DNA from: Cymodocea nodosa
Taxonomy: Eukaryota > Streptophyta > Magnoliopsida > Alismatales > Cymodoceaceae
Assembly (NCBI GenBank): GCA_036874045.1
Contig: CM072343.1
Location: 2,934,001 to 2,998,000, forward strand
Reading direction: 5' to 3'
DNA: 64,000 nt
Shown: positions 24,271 through 36,730 of the stretch, piece by piece
How positions within the stretch are numbered: the stretch's first letter is position 1
Layout: each line of letters opens with the position of its first letter
Made by a program: the position numbers and the translations under genes
The notes under the pieces: generated by a model
What the model was told of the DNA's origin: nothing
Databases searched by the model: none
The model's input: the letters and a program-made list of their open reading frames with translations, nothing else

Positions 24271-25411
24271 TTAATAACATGATTGAAAAGTAGTGACAAA
24301 TGGAATAAACAAGTTAGTCCAAGCAAACTTTTTAGGCATAATTCTTCTTACTATTAATTTTGTTTTAATGCAGTCTACTTTCCTTTTTAACTTGCAAACT
24401 TGTAGTATGTTAGCAATACTAAATATAAGTGTATTACCATTAATGAATTGAAATGCAGAAAGGGATCCTCTTTTATTCCAAGATAATGTAGTTGTTTCTA
24501 TTTCTACATATATTTCAATATATTCCCTCTTCCCACTTCCATTCATTTAGGTCTTTCATAATCCATATTTGAAATTTCATCAATTCATCCCACCATCTTA
24601 GTAAATATAAAGTAGGATCATCATATTCATTATACCACATTCCTAATTGAATTTTATCATGTTCTACAGATGGTAGTTCAGCTATATCACTAGGTATAGG
24701 TAATATTTCTATAAAGTCATCATCATAACTGTCTATGCTTACTTTGTATAAATTAAATCTAAATGCAACTGATATATCTGTGACTAAATATATATATCCA
24801 TTAAGTATAACATGTATATTGTTAATTAATGCTTTCTGTCCTAGATATATCATAGTATTTTCAATCCAAGATCTATTCAGAAAATTATACATACTTAAAC
24901 ATAAATCTTCATCCCAATTTCCAGTTGGTCTCTAATAATACAATTTTTCAGGAATGGTCAAATTTTTATCAGAAAATATTAACACTAACCCACAATTTTC
25001 AATTAGTACTTCAAATCTATTAGGCCTTCCTATATTCCATCCTTCTCTAGTGATAGGATTTCTAATCAAAATATTGGGTAATAGAATTGCATACATTGGT
25101 TTGGTTCTATAAATAATCAATCCTTCATCTATTCCCATAATATGATCTATTCCTTCTAATGTATTGGGTGGAATTCTAGCAATTTCTTCCATATTCAGAT
25201 ATTCATAGTTGATTGAACTACGATTAAATGACTTTCATAAAAATACATCTCTAATCTTAGTCATTTTTGCAGCTTGTAGTCCACGAAAATATTTTTCTCT
25301 AACACATTCTTTAATTTCTTTTAACACACAACACAATCTGCATAGATCTTTAGCTAATAAGTTACTTAGTACTTCCCTTAGTGCATCTAGTGGTAATTCC
25401 ATCAATTCCAT
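24271..25411 (-). pseudogene. F-box-like protein ORF, copy C
   Basis: Starts MELMELPLDALREVLSNLLA at 25411. Residues about 6-40 fit an F-box (LP..L..E.L..L.A.DL.RLCCV.KEIKECV), the domain that binds Skp1 in SCF ubiquitin ligases. The rest resembles an F-box-associated region (RNPITREGWNIGRPNRFEV; LGMWYNEYDDPTLYLLRWWDE; QIWIMKDLNEWKW). Stops fall at about 25236 and 24931, and the frame shifts near 24530. It lies just downstream of an Athila-type gag, as does the copy at 34029-35167. I infer a host gene captured by a retroelement; a specialised element protein that merely resembles F-box proteins is possible. Confidence 0.65.
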
Positions 25412-25639
25412 ATGTTGTGATTCTGTATAACATAAACAAAATTTTTAGCAGAGATAAAATTAACATTACATACCCTCGTGGAGTTAGGTCATAACTCAAC
25501 AGACTAAGTTCATTGAGTTAAGTAATAACTCTACAGTACTACTAACTACAATTAAACTTACATTTTTTTTCTTTTTATATTTTTTTACTTACTATATTAT
25601 ATATAGTTACTTCAGTCATACTGCTTCATTCAGTTTCCC
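25412..25639 (-). other. Leader between gag and F-box-like ORF, copy C
   Basis: Non-coding. It contains a GTTGAGTTA-type inverted repeat (25480-25530) and, just before the F-box ATG, TTTATGTTATACAG, which looks like a splice acceptor. The equivalent in copy D (35168-35380) has TTTATGTCATATAG at the same place. Confidence 0.5.
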
Positions 25640-26619
25640 TCCCAAAGGAGGTATCAATTTCATTAACAATTCTTTTGACAAGGTTAGGTATTGCTTACAT
25701 TGGCAATCCTCTAGTAAGTCTAATTTCTATTGATTCCTTCTATCTAGGGGGTATATTTCTATTCATATTTTGATTCTGAATGGCAACATTTCCAAATGCA
25801 AGGTCTAGACAATTGTTTAATTGTTGAATTATCTTTTCTAACTTCTCTATTCTAGATCCTTGTTTAATTAATGCTTCATAACTTATATTTTTGTCATTTA
25901 TATTTTCTCCTCCCTAGAAATTGTCATTTCTCCAAGATAGGTTCGAGTGATTTCTCCAATTAGGGTTATAAGAATTTCCAAAGTTATCTTTCTGATTTCT
26001 AGCATAAATAATATCTAAGTCATTAATATTCACATTCTTTTCTGCTAGCTTTTAATTTAATGATAACTCTTCTATTTCTTTGTTAATTCAGTTAATTTAA
26101 CTTGAAGCATAGTGCTTGAATCTATTTCATGCATTTCCATTGACAATATTCTTTTATCTCTAATAGCTTCAGTTGAGTTTTCCCACTGTGTAGTTCTTTT
26201 TGCAAAGTTTTCTAAGTATGCCCATGCTTCTTCACTACATAGTTTTAAAAATCCATTTTGACAAGTAGATTCTAATAAAGATTTAGTTGAAACATCTATG
26301 TCTTCATAAATTATACCTATAAATTATACTTTACTCATTGCATGATATGGACATTAAGTGAGTAAATCTTTAAATCATTCAAAATACTTCCAAAATGATT
26401 TTCCTTCTTTTTGGCTACACATTAATATTTCCTTTTTCTTTTTAATCATTTGGTGTGTTGGATAATATTTTTCCAGAAAAACAAAGCAAAATTTAGTCCA
26501 TACAAAAATTGAATCAAGTGATAGAGTATATAACCATCTCTTAGCTGTGTCTTTTAAAGCAAAAGGAATATATCCAAGCTTAATAGCATCTAGATTTTTC
26601 AGTATGCTTCTGTGTTAAT
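25640..26619 (-). pseudogene. Athila-type gag, copy C, C-terminal part
   Basis: Colinear with the gag at 35381-36730 and much more damaged; no long ORF remains. Readable pieces include the Asn-rich YNPNWRNH segment (about 25960) and the INDKNISYEALI segment (about 25880). The N-terminal third is missing: the sequence stops at 26619 where a copia LTR begins. Confidence 0.7.
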
Positions 26620-28339
26620 TGTAGGATCGTTTGTAGGATTATTAATTGTGTTTTTCAATATTTTCTGATATATAATTGAAACTTTAAAACTTAAAAACAA
26701 GTCGAGACATTGTTTTCATAAAATCATTTTTAGTCAAGGTTTCAATTACAATATACAATTCAATTCCCCTCAAAAATTGTAGATGCAATTATATTTTGAT
26801 ACCATGTTTCATCTATACAATTTCATAACTACAAACAGAGAAAACTAATTAGCGGAATTTAAAACATTTCTCCCTGTTTGAGATCTTTCTTCTTCTTCTT
26901 TTTCTTCTTCAGCAATTCTTTAGTGACGAATATCTTGTCTTTATATGCTTCACAGAATTTGTTTGCTTCTGATACTTTAAATCTTCAGTGACATAAATAA
27001 TACCTTTTTCTGTTTCACTGAATTTTCTTCCATGTAAGAGATTTTCCCCGAAGAGTGTTTTTGATCCCTGAAAAGATTTTTCTTTTCGTGTGCAGGGATA
27101 GTTTGATCCTTGAAAAGATTTTTTGTTTTGTGTGCAAGGATAGTTTGATCAACGAGAATTCTATGCCTTTTATACTGTATGTTAACTTCATGCATATCCT
27201 CCACATTTAATCACTACCAGTTTTCCACTACTTCACGTCTTTGCTTTTTCCTTCATCGAAATACACACGTTCTGACAGACGTTTATATTTCAAATTTTCT
27301 TTAATCATCGGTCTTAGATCTCTGAAAAATTTCCTACAAAATAAACTTTGTCGTTGAAAAACCTTTCATCAGTGTAATAAGAAGTCGTTACATTAATGTT
27401 AACTAAACGAGTAACATAAGTATATATATATAACATAACGTTTCTAATTTAACGAGTTCCTCATGTGCTAATTCACGTGACTAGTACTGTAGATAACTCA
27501 ACGAACCAGCTTAACCTTTCTTTCGAAAGGTTAAACGATAACTCACTGAAAACAGTTTAAGTTTCGGATAGTTACGGTTGTAAGTCACTGAAAAACTCTT
27601 TTTACCATAAAACTAGTGAGACATGTGTCAAGACCAGAAAACATGATTTAAGTTACCTTTCGGATAGTTACGACTGTAAGTCTCTGAAAAACTTTAACTC
27701 ACCGATTCAGTAATAAACAAATGTTTTTATAATAAGAATTTTACCACGTGCAAAAATAACAACTTAAGTTTATAACGCTAACCTAACACGTTGCCTTAGT
27801 GTTCAATATAGCAACTCAATGCATTTAGTTATGTTAACTTAATGAGTTAAACATGTGCCCCTCACGTGATACAATATAACATTCGTAACTTATAATTTCA
27901 CCACGTGTATAACACTAACTTAACGAGTTTGTCTCTTCTTTTACTCACTAACTTAACGAGTTCTCACGTGACCTATTTTAACCTTTAAGCATCTAACTTA
28001 ATGAGTTGTCACATGATCTCTATACGAACAAAACTCTAACTTAACGAGTTGTCTAAACATGCACTGTACATGATACAGAAGATATAACTTTAAAACATAT
28101 CATGCTTTTCAATAAAAAAAAACACACGTTAACTTAATGCTTAGTTATATGAGAAATTAATGCAATGAAACAACTAGTTATTTAATAGTATAATTTCAGA
28201 TCCAATACAGACAAGTATTTATATTAGTAAACTTTTTCTATATTCATTGATGATTTTAATTTCTTTTCACAAGCAATAGTAATTGAGCAAATATGATTAT
28301 TTCCATTTAGCACACATCATCAAAACAAAATACTCAAGA
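26620..28339 (-). repeat. Solo family-A copia LTR
   Basis: Minus-strand LTR from TGTAGGATCG to ...ATACTCAAGA (expected CTCAACA). About 1,720 bp; it has about 180 bp near 27510-27710 that the nested element's LTRs lack. No matching 5-bp duplication flanks it. Its left neighbour is mid-gag and its right neighbour mid-spacer, and about 700 bp of host element present in copy D is missing, so insertion or recombination was accompanied by a deletion. Confidence 0.82.
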
Positions 28340-29049
28340 CCCATGAAGTTTCGTTCGTGGCTAAAGGAATAACCGTTCAGCTTAATCCACGAACTAACTT
28401 CGTTGAGTTACAGTTAACTCAATAGACTAGCCTCGGTTACTATTTCTAACTCAATGAACTAATCTCGTTACCTATTTTCTAATTCCACGGACTAACTTCG
28501 TTGAGTTACAAATAACTCAACGGAGTGACCTCATTATTATTTTTATTATTGACCTCGTGGAGTTAAAGGTTAACTCAATGGACTTACTTCATTGAGTTAA
28601 CACTTAGCAAAATTTTCTAAAACTTACTCCTCATATTCACTTCTATATTTTTTTCTCCTGCATTTTATCAACTTAAATAAAGTTAAATATATTTCATTTA
28701 TGCAGTGTTCTAATTTAAACTCCTTTAAATATGAACATTATATGCATATTTAACTTATAGTTCATTTCCTATTATGTAGAAATTAAATTTTCTTCTCAAT
28801 ATGCAGATATATTCAAACATTATCCAATCATTGTGCATTTAATTATGTCATTAATAAACTTTTAAAACTTTTAAACAATCTTTAAACTGATATATATATA
28901 AAGTTTTTGTTCAATATAGTTCTCAATTAAATCTTCATTCACAATCACACAAATTCAGAAATAAATTGATGTTCAAACATTCACATATATATATCTTTTA
29001 TAGTACAAGCAATTAGAAATTTTCAATATAAGTAGATGAACAATACACT
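28340..29049 (-). repeat. Spacer downstream of env-position ORF, copy C
   Basis: Homologous to 1-760 and 36900-37709. Non-coding, with GTTGAGTTA/TAACTCAAC palindromes at 28400-28600. Confidence 0.65.
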
Positions 29050-32000
29050 TTAATCTTTCTTCTTAAGTTCATCTACTTCCTTCTAGAGCTTTTCTAATTG
29101 TTGTTCTAATTGATTGATACGTTCTATAGCTCCTATAATGTCTCTAGAAGGTCAAGCTATCGAAATAGCAGTTGTAGCATTATAATTTCTATATTCCTTC
29201 ACTGAAATGGCTCTAGATCTTATCCTCTTGGATGTCCATTACGTGAAGTCAATATTGTCCACTATCAGTAGTGGAATCAGATCTCCATAAAATAATTTCT
29301 TCTTTACTGCTCTCAATTTGGAGATAAATACTTTATACCAATTAACTTGTATTCTGTTCACAACTGCATATGTGGCCACTTGACAAATTAACTAAGTTCA
29401 ATGTCATGGCCTTATCGTTGGTAGACATTTTTAATCAAAATGTTAGCTACCATGTGTGCTTTACCATTTAAGTACTTCAATCTGTTTAATAGTAGCACAC
29501 CAGGATTGATAGCTAAACAGTCTTTAATTTCCTGTTCTGTCCACTCGACTACAGTTATGCTCTCTAGAATTTCTATTCCTTCATTTCTTAGTCCAAAAAT
29601 ATTGTGGAGAAGCACTAGTGTTATCAGTACATTAGCTTACTCCATGTTGGAAATTAATCCTCCTTCTCTCAAATTAGCATAAAAACAAGGCACTAAATTT
29701 TCATACACTATGTTGAGCTATATTTTTAGCTCAAGCGTTACTGCAAATGCACAGTTCTTTTGGTGTACATGGCAAATACAGGTCATTCTTCCACAAGGAT
29801 TGTGTTTATGACTTAATCAACTATTACTCAACTTGTTCTTCAAGCTCTTAGGTATACTTCAGTAAATTAATGACATGTGAATGTAGAATAATCAAAATTA
29901 ACACAAGCTCACAAATCATGCAGTTTCAAGGCAATGTGTAGTGGAAAATGGTGATGTGAATCAATTTCTTTACTTGTAAATCTATCAACTCATTCAATTA
30001 TAACATGCATACAAGTTCCACGTGATTTCAGAAGTGATATCAATGCATCAATATTGAGGAAAGAAAAATAAAACAAGAAGGTTCAATAGACTATACTACT
30101 CTATTCTAATTTATACTAAATGCATGCAACTATGCTATTTGCTAATCTAGCTAAACTATACTATACTACTTGCATTAGAAATTCTTTTTGGAGATTGATT
30201 AGGACAAAATGTGATCAATATAAGATATAACAAACTCAATTAACTACTAAAATTAAAATTAACAACTAGATATAAGTGATAGGTTCTTCATTCAAATGAA
30301 CATCAACACTTATTTTCTTCTTCTTTCAATTCACACCTTCTTCTCAAATGCGCCAAGCCACCATTGGTGAGTGTCATTCACTCGTGTGAAAGGCTCACCA
30401 ACAGCCCCAACAATACATGTGAATAGAGGATGCAAATTAGAAGTTGAAAAGAAGAATTAAACATTCATATACATTCATTAAACTCTATCTAGCTAAGAAG
30501 ACATATAATTGAGATGTTCACCACCATTTCTCATCAATTCTTCCTTCTATACAAGAAAATAATAAACTCTAAGAGTTGTTACTACCTTAGGAGCTTCTTA
30601 TCTTCTTCTCTACAGCTTTGAATTCAATGGAACTTGGTAGCAACTCCACCTCCAAGCTTGGACGTCTTCTCCTTAGCCCTTGGAATGGTGAATAGCATGA
30701 ATGGATGGTCTCTCTTTGGAAGCACAAGCCTCACCTCCAAGCTTCTTCTCCTCTTTCTTTCTCTCGTTGGAAACACCAAGTTGGCCTACGAAATTCCTCT
30801 CCCCTTGCATTTATGTTAGCATGTGTTCTCTCTCTTTGATGTGGCACCTTGGTTTTATCACCAAGCAAATAGGATGCCATAGATCTAGGAGGTCCAATAA
30901 GGTGTTGGCATGCCCTCTTCTTTAAAGTTTAGTCCACCAACTTTTGATTCTTTACATCTTCTTTTGGTCTTTTGCATTAAGCTCCTTCCATATGTGTGTT
31001 ACCTACAATTAATGGAAATTAAACTCCAAGAGACGTTAGCCAATATAGGACATTCAAAATAAAATCAATGTGTTCCATGTAAAATTATATTCAATGGGGG
31101 ATGCACTTGTTAATTAAATTTCTATATTGCACTATGTTTCAAGACTTATATTACCCATAATTAATATCATTTATCCACCATAGATAGATAATATCATGCA
31201 AAATTACTTATAAAATTCATTAAAAATGGGCAAAATTAAAGCTTGAACACACTACATGCCCTCTCTATTGAGAAATAAATGTCAGTAGACCTTGGAACTC
31301 GCATAAGTCCTTAATTTCCTCCATTCCAGTTCAATCTACTAACCTATTGTAAATAATATCATACCCCTTTATCTCTTGATATTTGTTGTATGCCTCATAA
31401 CTCCAAAAATATACTTCATTCAAAATAGTAGCTTTAAATGGGATAGGAATTTGAACTTGTTCCTCTAGAGGGGTTTGTTCTTGAATTTCTTCTTCACTTT
31501 GCTGAACTTGAGTTTGTTGGAAATGGTTTAGAGATTCCTGCAATTCAGTTCCTCTTTCTATCCATGGTGGAGAGCTGGCAGAACTCTCCACTCTTTCTTC
31601 TTGTACTCTTTCAAAAATTTGCTGAAGAGTCTCTCCCTCTTTAGTGGAATTTGTCGAGTCTTTTCCTTTTTGTTCAGTGTGTACTTGTTTAGCTTCTTCT
31701 TTTTCTTCTTCCTCTTAACTACCAATCTACATTGTCACTATTCTTTCTGATTCTGTGGTAGATTGGGATGGAGTCATGGGTACAATATATTCTACCCTAA
31801 CTGTTTCTTCTATTTGTACAGGCTGCAAACTATCAGCCAATGTTTCTTCTTCTCTTTGCTCTTGCTGCTACTGCTCCTGCTCCTCCTCAGATTCGGATAG
31901 CAGATTAACAAAAATGGGCTCTTTATACCCTACTGATAGTATAGGCTCATGTTTAATTTATGCTTAAGCTTCAATCACTACCTCTTTTCCTTTTCTTCTT

Positions 32001-32472
32001 CTAATTAACTATGCCTATTCTTCCTCTTCTAAGACTAAATCTACAAAACTAGGCTCTATAGGCCCTCGAGCCATAGGTATTGGCTCTTCCTGTTTCATTG
32101 TTTCTATAATTACTGGTCTTGAAGAACCAGCTTCAATTTCTCTTGTACCTATTGATCTAGCTGCTTCTTAATATTGTTCTACTTTAATTTTATACTAGGC
32201 TCTCAACTTTTCTTCGACCCGCTTTTTCTTTATGGCATCATACAAAATATGTGCCTTGGCCATAGCTATTTCTTCATTATCTCCTTAGTCTTTTGCTACT
32301 TTGACTAAGCTAGCAAACTCCTTGTCTTCTTCTTCAGTTCTCAACCAAGCAAATGTTACTCGTGGTAATCGTTCTGTTGGTGCAATTGAAAGTCCTACTT
32401 GTTCTGCTGTTGTAGCCAACATTTTTGCTGTAGGTTCTTCCACTACTTTCCTCTATTGTTGTTGTTGCCACC
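29050..32472 (-). pseudogene. Env-position ORF of gypsy copy C, interrupted by a solo LTR
   Basis: Same protein as 761-2950. The conserved domain (LLHNIFGLRNEGIEI...KAHMVANILIKNVYQR) is at 29412-29682 and the coiled-coil end near 29060-29130. The part upstream of the inserted LTR (31250-31600) and the acidic middle (31700-32420) are readable in pieces. It stops abruptly at about 32472 against gypsy LTR sequence, so the N-terminus and all of pol are missing. Many stops. Confidence 0.72.
29706..31254 (-). mobile_element. Solo LTR with target duplication CACTA
   Basis: An insertion in the env-position ORF of copy C. The LTR is 29711-31249 (1,539 bp, TGTTGAGC...TTGAACA), flanked by CACTA at 29706-29710 and 31250-31254. 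The uninterrupted sequence is seen near 38360. Near its left end is a segment resembling the gypsy LTR motif (CTGCAAATGCACAG, then CTTCCACAAGGATTG), so it is probably a gypsy LTR in minus orientation of another family. The short ORFs at 30634-30925 have no recognisable product. Confidence 0.9.
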
Positions 32473-32830
32473 TGTTTGGTTGGCTTAGGCGACACTAGAG
32501 AACTTATTTAGTTCCCAGGTAACATCGCCAGAAAACTCATATTTGTTAACTTCTATTTTTAACTTGGTTAATTTATCTTTATGCTCATATCAATAATTTC
32601 TTTTTAGAAGTAAACAAACAACCTTTCACACAAATTAGATATTAATTCCAATTTGTGTTTTAACTGCAAGTGCATAGTGTATATTGTATTTGTGTGCAAG
32701 TACAAGACGATCCCATAGGGAATTGAGCAAGAATTGTGTACTGTTCCGTTTTTAATAATGAAATTTATATATTCAGTAAACACTCCGTAAGATACTTTAA
32801 AAGAATTGTGTATATGCATACTTGTACTTT
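32473..32830 (-). repeat. Gypsy LTR fragment, copy C
   Basis: Matches 44425-44740 closely, including TTGGCTTAGGCGACACTAG and the segment TGCAAGTGCATAG...ACGATCCCATAGGGAATTG. It abuts env sequence on the left and a copia fragment on the right, so both ends are truncated. Confidence 0.7.
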
Positions 32831-33510
32831 AAAAGTTAATTTGACAAGCTTGAATCATACAAGAGCTTTCTAGTGTACCCATGTATCGAACTTTCAGTCA
32901 ACAATCCCAGATCTGATCAGGATCTTAGGTTGCCAGATTTAAAGAGTCCTTTTTCAGGTCAACAATCCTTACATACCTATCTGCTCAAGTACAAAAGGCT
33001 TGTGATCAAACAAGTCAATAAACTCTCAAAGTTTTTTTTTTTTTTCTATTCTTTTTTTTTCTTTTCAACACATTATATGTACGTATTTCATTAATACAAA
33101 TGCAATAAAACACAAATCTTGTATAGTCCTGCACTTATTATTTACTAAAAATATGAATCCATATCAATAAGCTCATACTTTTTCTGTAGTTTAATAAGAT
33201 TTACACATAAATCAATCTACAAGTTTAATCAATCAAATCAAATGTATCGTTGATCATATGTACTTCATTTAATCCAAAAATCAACATTTTAGCTATTTCA
33301 GGATTTCAGATAATTTACTAAGTTTCAGTTAAACATTCTGATTTCTTTTTAAAATCGTGAAACTGTTAAACTCATAAAATTCAACAAAACATAAGATACT
33401 ATATCTAGATTTGTATGAGTAGTAAAAATTTGTAGCATCTACTATAGTTATAGCAAATTTATAAAAATTTTCAATTTCCATAGAATTTTTGTAGTACAAT
33501 TTTAATTCTT
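32831..33510 (-). repeat. Copia internal fragment (family A, pol to 3' ORF interval)
   Basis: Reverse complement of the nested copia's 9200-9740 region; for example the stretch around GTACTTGAGCAGATAGGTATG is shared. No coding content. Confidence 0.7.
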
Positions 33511-33619
33511 CCAATTAACAAAATTACATGGCTGTTACTTTAATTACCTCCCCCCCATACCTACATTTTGCATTATCCTCAATGTAAAAGATTGTTCAGT
33601 TAATACAATAACTGTAGCA
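33511..33619 (-). other. Short segment with G-run after gypsy-like motif
   Basis: On the minus strand ACATTGAGGATAATGCAAAA is followed by GTAGGTATGGGGGGGAGG. A similar phrase followed by a G-run is common downstream of gag-pol in Athila/Tat elements (from memory). It could be the polypurine tract of the gag/F-box unit of copy D. Confidence 0.45.
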
Positions 33620-34028
33620 GGTATGAATATTGTTTCGTTGACTTAACACCTAACTCAACGAACTTAATTCGTTGAGTTAATGAATAACTCCATGAACTGA
33701 GTTTAAATGTAAATTCAGGATAAGTAATTATTTACATACCTTGTTCTTTTGTATCTCCTTCAATATCTTCCGATTTTTGATTCTGAAAAACTTTTCATTC
33801 ACAAATAAAAGCAGAATATATATATCAAAATAACAATTAACAAAACAGATATTGTTAAATCAGTGTCTTGTGTGAAACCCAGGCTCCTATGCCTTTGGTG
33901 GCTCACAAGCAAGCTAGTTGGTTTCCTAGCACAGATACCAACAAACTAGATTGATATTTTGTTTTTTCTTCTTTTTTTTCTAAAAATAAATGTAGACTAC
34001 ACACACATTAAACGCACAAAATCACAGA
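33620..34028 (-). other. Conserved non-coding tail after F-box-like ORF, copy D
   Basis: Equivalent to 23820-24270. It carries the conserved NQKSEDIEGDTKEQ-coding stretch followed by GTATGT (33739-33734), and the CTTGTGTGAAACCCAGGCTC block near 33860. Confidence 0.5.
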
Positions 34029-35167
34029 TTAAGAACATGATTGAAAAGTAGTAACAAATGGAATAAACGTGTTAGTCCAAGCAAACTTTTTAGGCATAAT
34101 TCTTCTTGCTATTAATTCTGTTTCGATGTAATCTATTTTCCTTCTTACTTTGTAAATTTGTAGTATGTTATCAATACTAAATATAAGTGTATTTCCATTA
34201 ATGAAATGAAATGCAGAAAGGGATCCTTTTCTGTTCCAAGATAGTGTAGCTATTTCTATTTCTACATCTATTTCAATATATTCCTCTTCCCACTTCCATT
34301 CATTTAGGTCTTTTATAATCCATATTTGAAATTTCCTCAATTCATCCCACCATCTTATCAGACATAAAGTAGGATCATCATATTCATTATACCACATTCC
34401 TAATTAAATTTTATTATATTCTGCAGATGGTGGTTTAGCTATATCACTCGGTATAGGAAATATTTCTATAAAATCATCATAACTATCTATGCTTACTATG
34501 TATAAATCAGATCTAAATGCAACCGATATATCTGTGACTAGATATATATATATCCATCAAGTATGACATGTATGCTGTTAATTAATGATTTCTGTCCTAG
34601 ATATATCATAGTATTTTCAGTCCAAGATCTATTCAGAAAATTATACACACTTAAGCATAAATCTTCATCCCAATTTCCCGTTGGTCTCCAATAATATAAT
34701 TTTTCAGGAATGGTTGAATTTTTATCAGAAAATATTAAAGCTGACCCACAATTTTCAATTGGTACCTCATATCTATTAGGCCTTCCTATATTCCATTCTT
34801 CTATTGTGATAGGATTTCTAATCAAAATATCAGGTAACAAAATTGCATACCTTGGTTTGGTTCTATAAATAATTAATCCTTCATCCATCCCCATAATATG
34901 ATCTATTCCTTTTAATGTATTAGGTGGAATACCAGTAGTTTCCTCCATATTCAGATATTCATAGCTAATTGAACTACGATTAAATGACTTCCATAAAAAT
35001 CCATCTCTAATCTTAGTCATCTTTGCAGCTTGTAGCCCATGAAAATATTTTTCTCTGACACATTCTTTAATTTCCTTTGATACACAACACAACCAACACA
35101 GATCTCTAGCTGATAGGTTACTCAATAATTCCCTCAGTGCATCTAGTGGTAATTTCATCAATTCCAT
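34029..35167 (-). pseudogene. F-box-like protein ORF, copy D
   Basis: Better preserved than copy C. It starts MELMKLPLDALRELLSNLSA, with an F-box-like segment at residues 6-40 (conserved Leu-Pro start, DLCWLCCVSKEIKECV). It continues through an F-box-associated-like region (LIRNPITIEEWNIGRPNRYEV; FLNRSWTENTMIYLGQKS) and is open from 35167 to 34538. One extra AT unit in an AT repeat at about 34545 shifts the frame, and CAA to TAA at about 34405 adds a stop. The last part (34397-34029) is open to FVTTFQSCS. About 375 residues in all, normal for a plant F-box protein. It sits 214 bp downstream of gag, where pol would be expected. Confidence 0.7.
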
Positions 35168-35380
35168 CTATTGTGATTCTATATGACATAAACAAAAATT
35201 AACAGAGACAAAATCAACATGGCTACTTCATACCCTCGTGGAGTTAGGTCCTAACTCAATGGATTAAGTTCGTTGAGCTAAGTAATAACTCTACGATACT
35301 ACTAACTATAATTAAACTTAAAAAAAAGTTTTTTTTTTTTTATATTTTATACTATACATAGTTACTTCAGTTATGATGTA

Positions 35381-36730
35381 TCATTCAACTATCCTCCCAA
35401 AGGAGGTATCAATTTCATTAACAGTTCTGTTAATAGGGTTAGGTATTGCTTGCATTGGCAATCCTTTAGTAGATCTAACTTCTATTAATTCCTTCTGTCT
35501 AGGTGGTATATTTCTATTCATATTTTGATTTTGAATTGCAGCATTTCCAAATACAAAATCTAGACGATTGTTTAATTATTGGATTATCTTTTCTAACTTC
35601 TCTATTCTAGATCTTTGTTCAATTAATGCTTCATAACTTATATTTTTGTCATTTATATTTTCTCCTCCTTGGAAATTGTTGTTTCTCCAAGATAAATTTG
35701 GATGATTTCTCCAATTAGGGTTATAAGAATTTCCAAAGTTATCTTTTTGGTTTCTAGCATAAATAATATCTAAGTCATTAATGTTTGCACTCTTTTTTGC
35801 TAGTTTTTGATTTAATGATAACTCTTCTATTTTCTTTGTTAATTCAGTTAATTTAACTTCAAGCATAGTGCTTGAATCTATTTCATGCATTCTCCTTGGC
35901 AATATTCTTTTATCTGTAATAGCTTCAGTCGAGTTTTCCCACTATGCAGTTCTTTTTGCAAAGTTTTCTAAGTATGTCCATGCTTCTTCACTACATAGTT
36001 TTAAAAATACATTCTGACAAGTAGATTCTAATAAAGATTTCGTTGAAACATCTATGCCTTCATAAATTATACTTATCAATTGTGCTTTACTCATTACATG
36101 ATGTGGACATTGAGTCAGTAAATCTTTAAATCTTTCAAAATATTTCCAAAATGATTCTCCCTTTTTTTGGCTACACATTAATATTTTCTTTTTCTTTTTA
36201 ATTATTTGATGTGTTGGATAATATTTTTCTAGAAAAACAGAGCAAAATTCAATCTATACAGAAATTGAATCAGGCGATAGAGTATATAACAATCTCTTAG
36301 TTGTGTTTTTTAAAGCAAAAGGGATATATCTAAGTTTAATAGCATCTATACTCATGTTCGGCATTTTCATCATTTGACAAACTTTGTTAAATTCTCTAAG
36401 GAAATAATAGGCATCCTCTCTTTCTAATCCATGAAAATGTGGCAATTGACTAATATAATTAGATTTCAATTCAAACCTATCTCCATCAAAGTTTGGTAAT
36501 CAAATACATGAAGGTTCATCAACTAATTTAGGATACAGAATTTCCCCTAATGGTTTCTCTATTGGAGCAGCTATATCTTCGTTCTCTTTTAAAGAAAGGT
36601 TAGCTACACCCCTAAGGATTTCGTTAACATCCAATTTAGAAAATATTTCAGTATGTCTTTGTGTTGAATAATCCTGTGTAGGTGTTCTTACTAATCGTTT
36701 AGTGCTAGGAGAACGAATCCATGTGCTCAT
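35381..36730 (-). pseudogene. Athila-type gag, copy D
   Basis: Starts MSTWIRSPSTKRLVRTPTQD at 36730. Conserved gag segments follow: LPHFHGLEREDAYYFLREF, the KKGESFWKYFERFKDLLTQC segment with CPHH, and an Asn-rich YNPNWRNH region, ending FGRIVE at 35381. Stops lie near 36499, 36253, 35941 and 35575, mostly where Trp or Gln codons would be. No CCHC knuckle is visible. The usual VTLRSGT end and protease do not follow; the F-box-like ORF follows instead. Confidence 0.78.
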
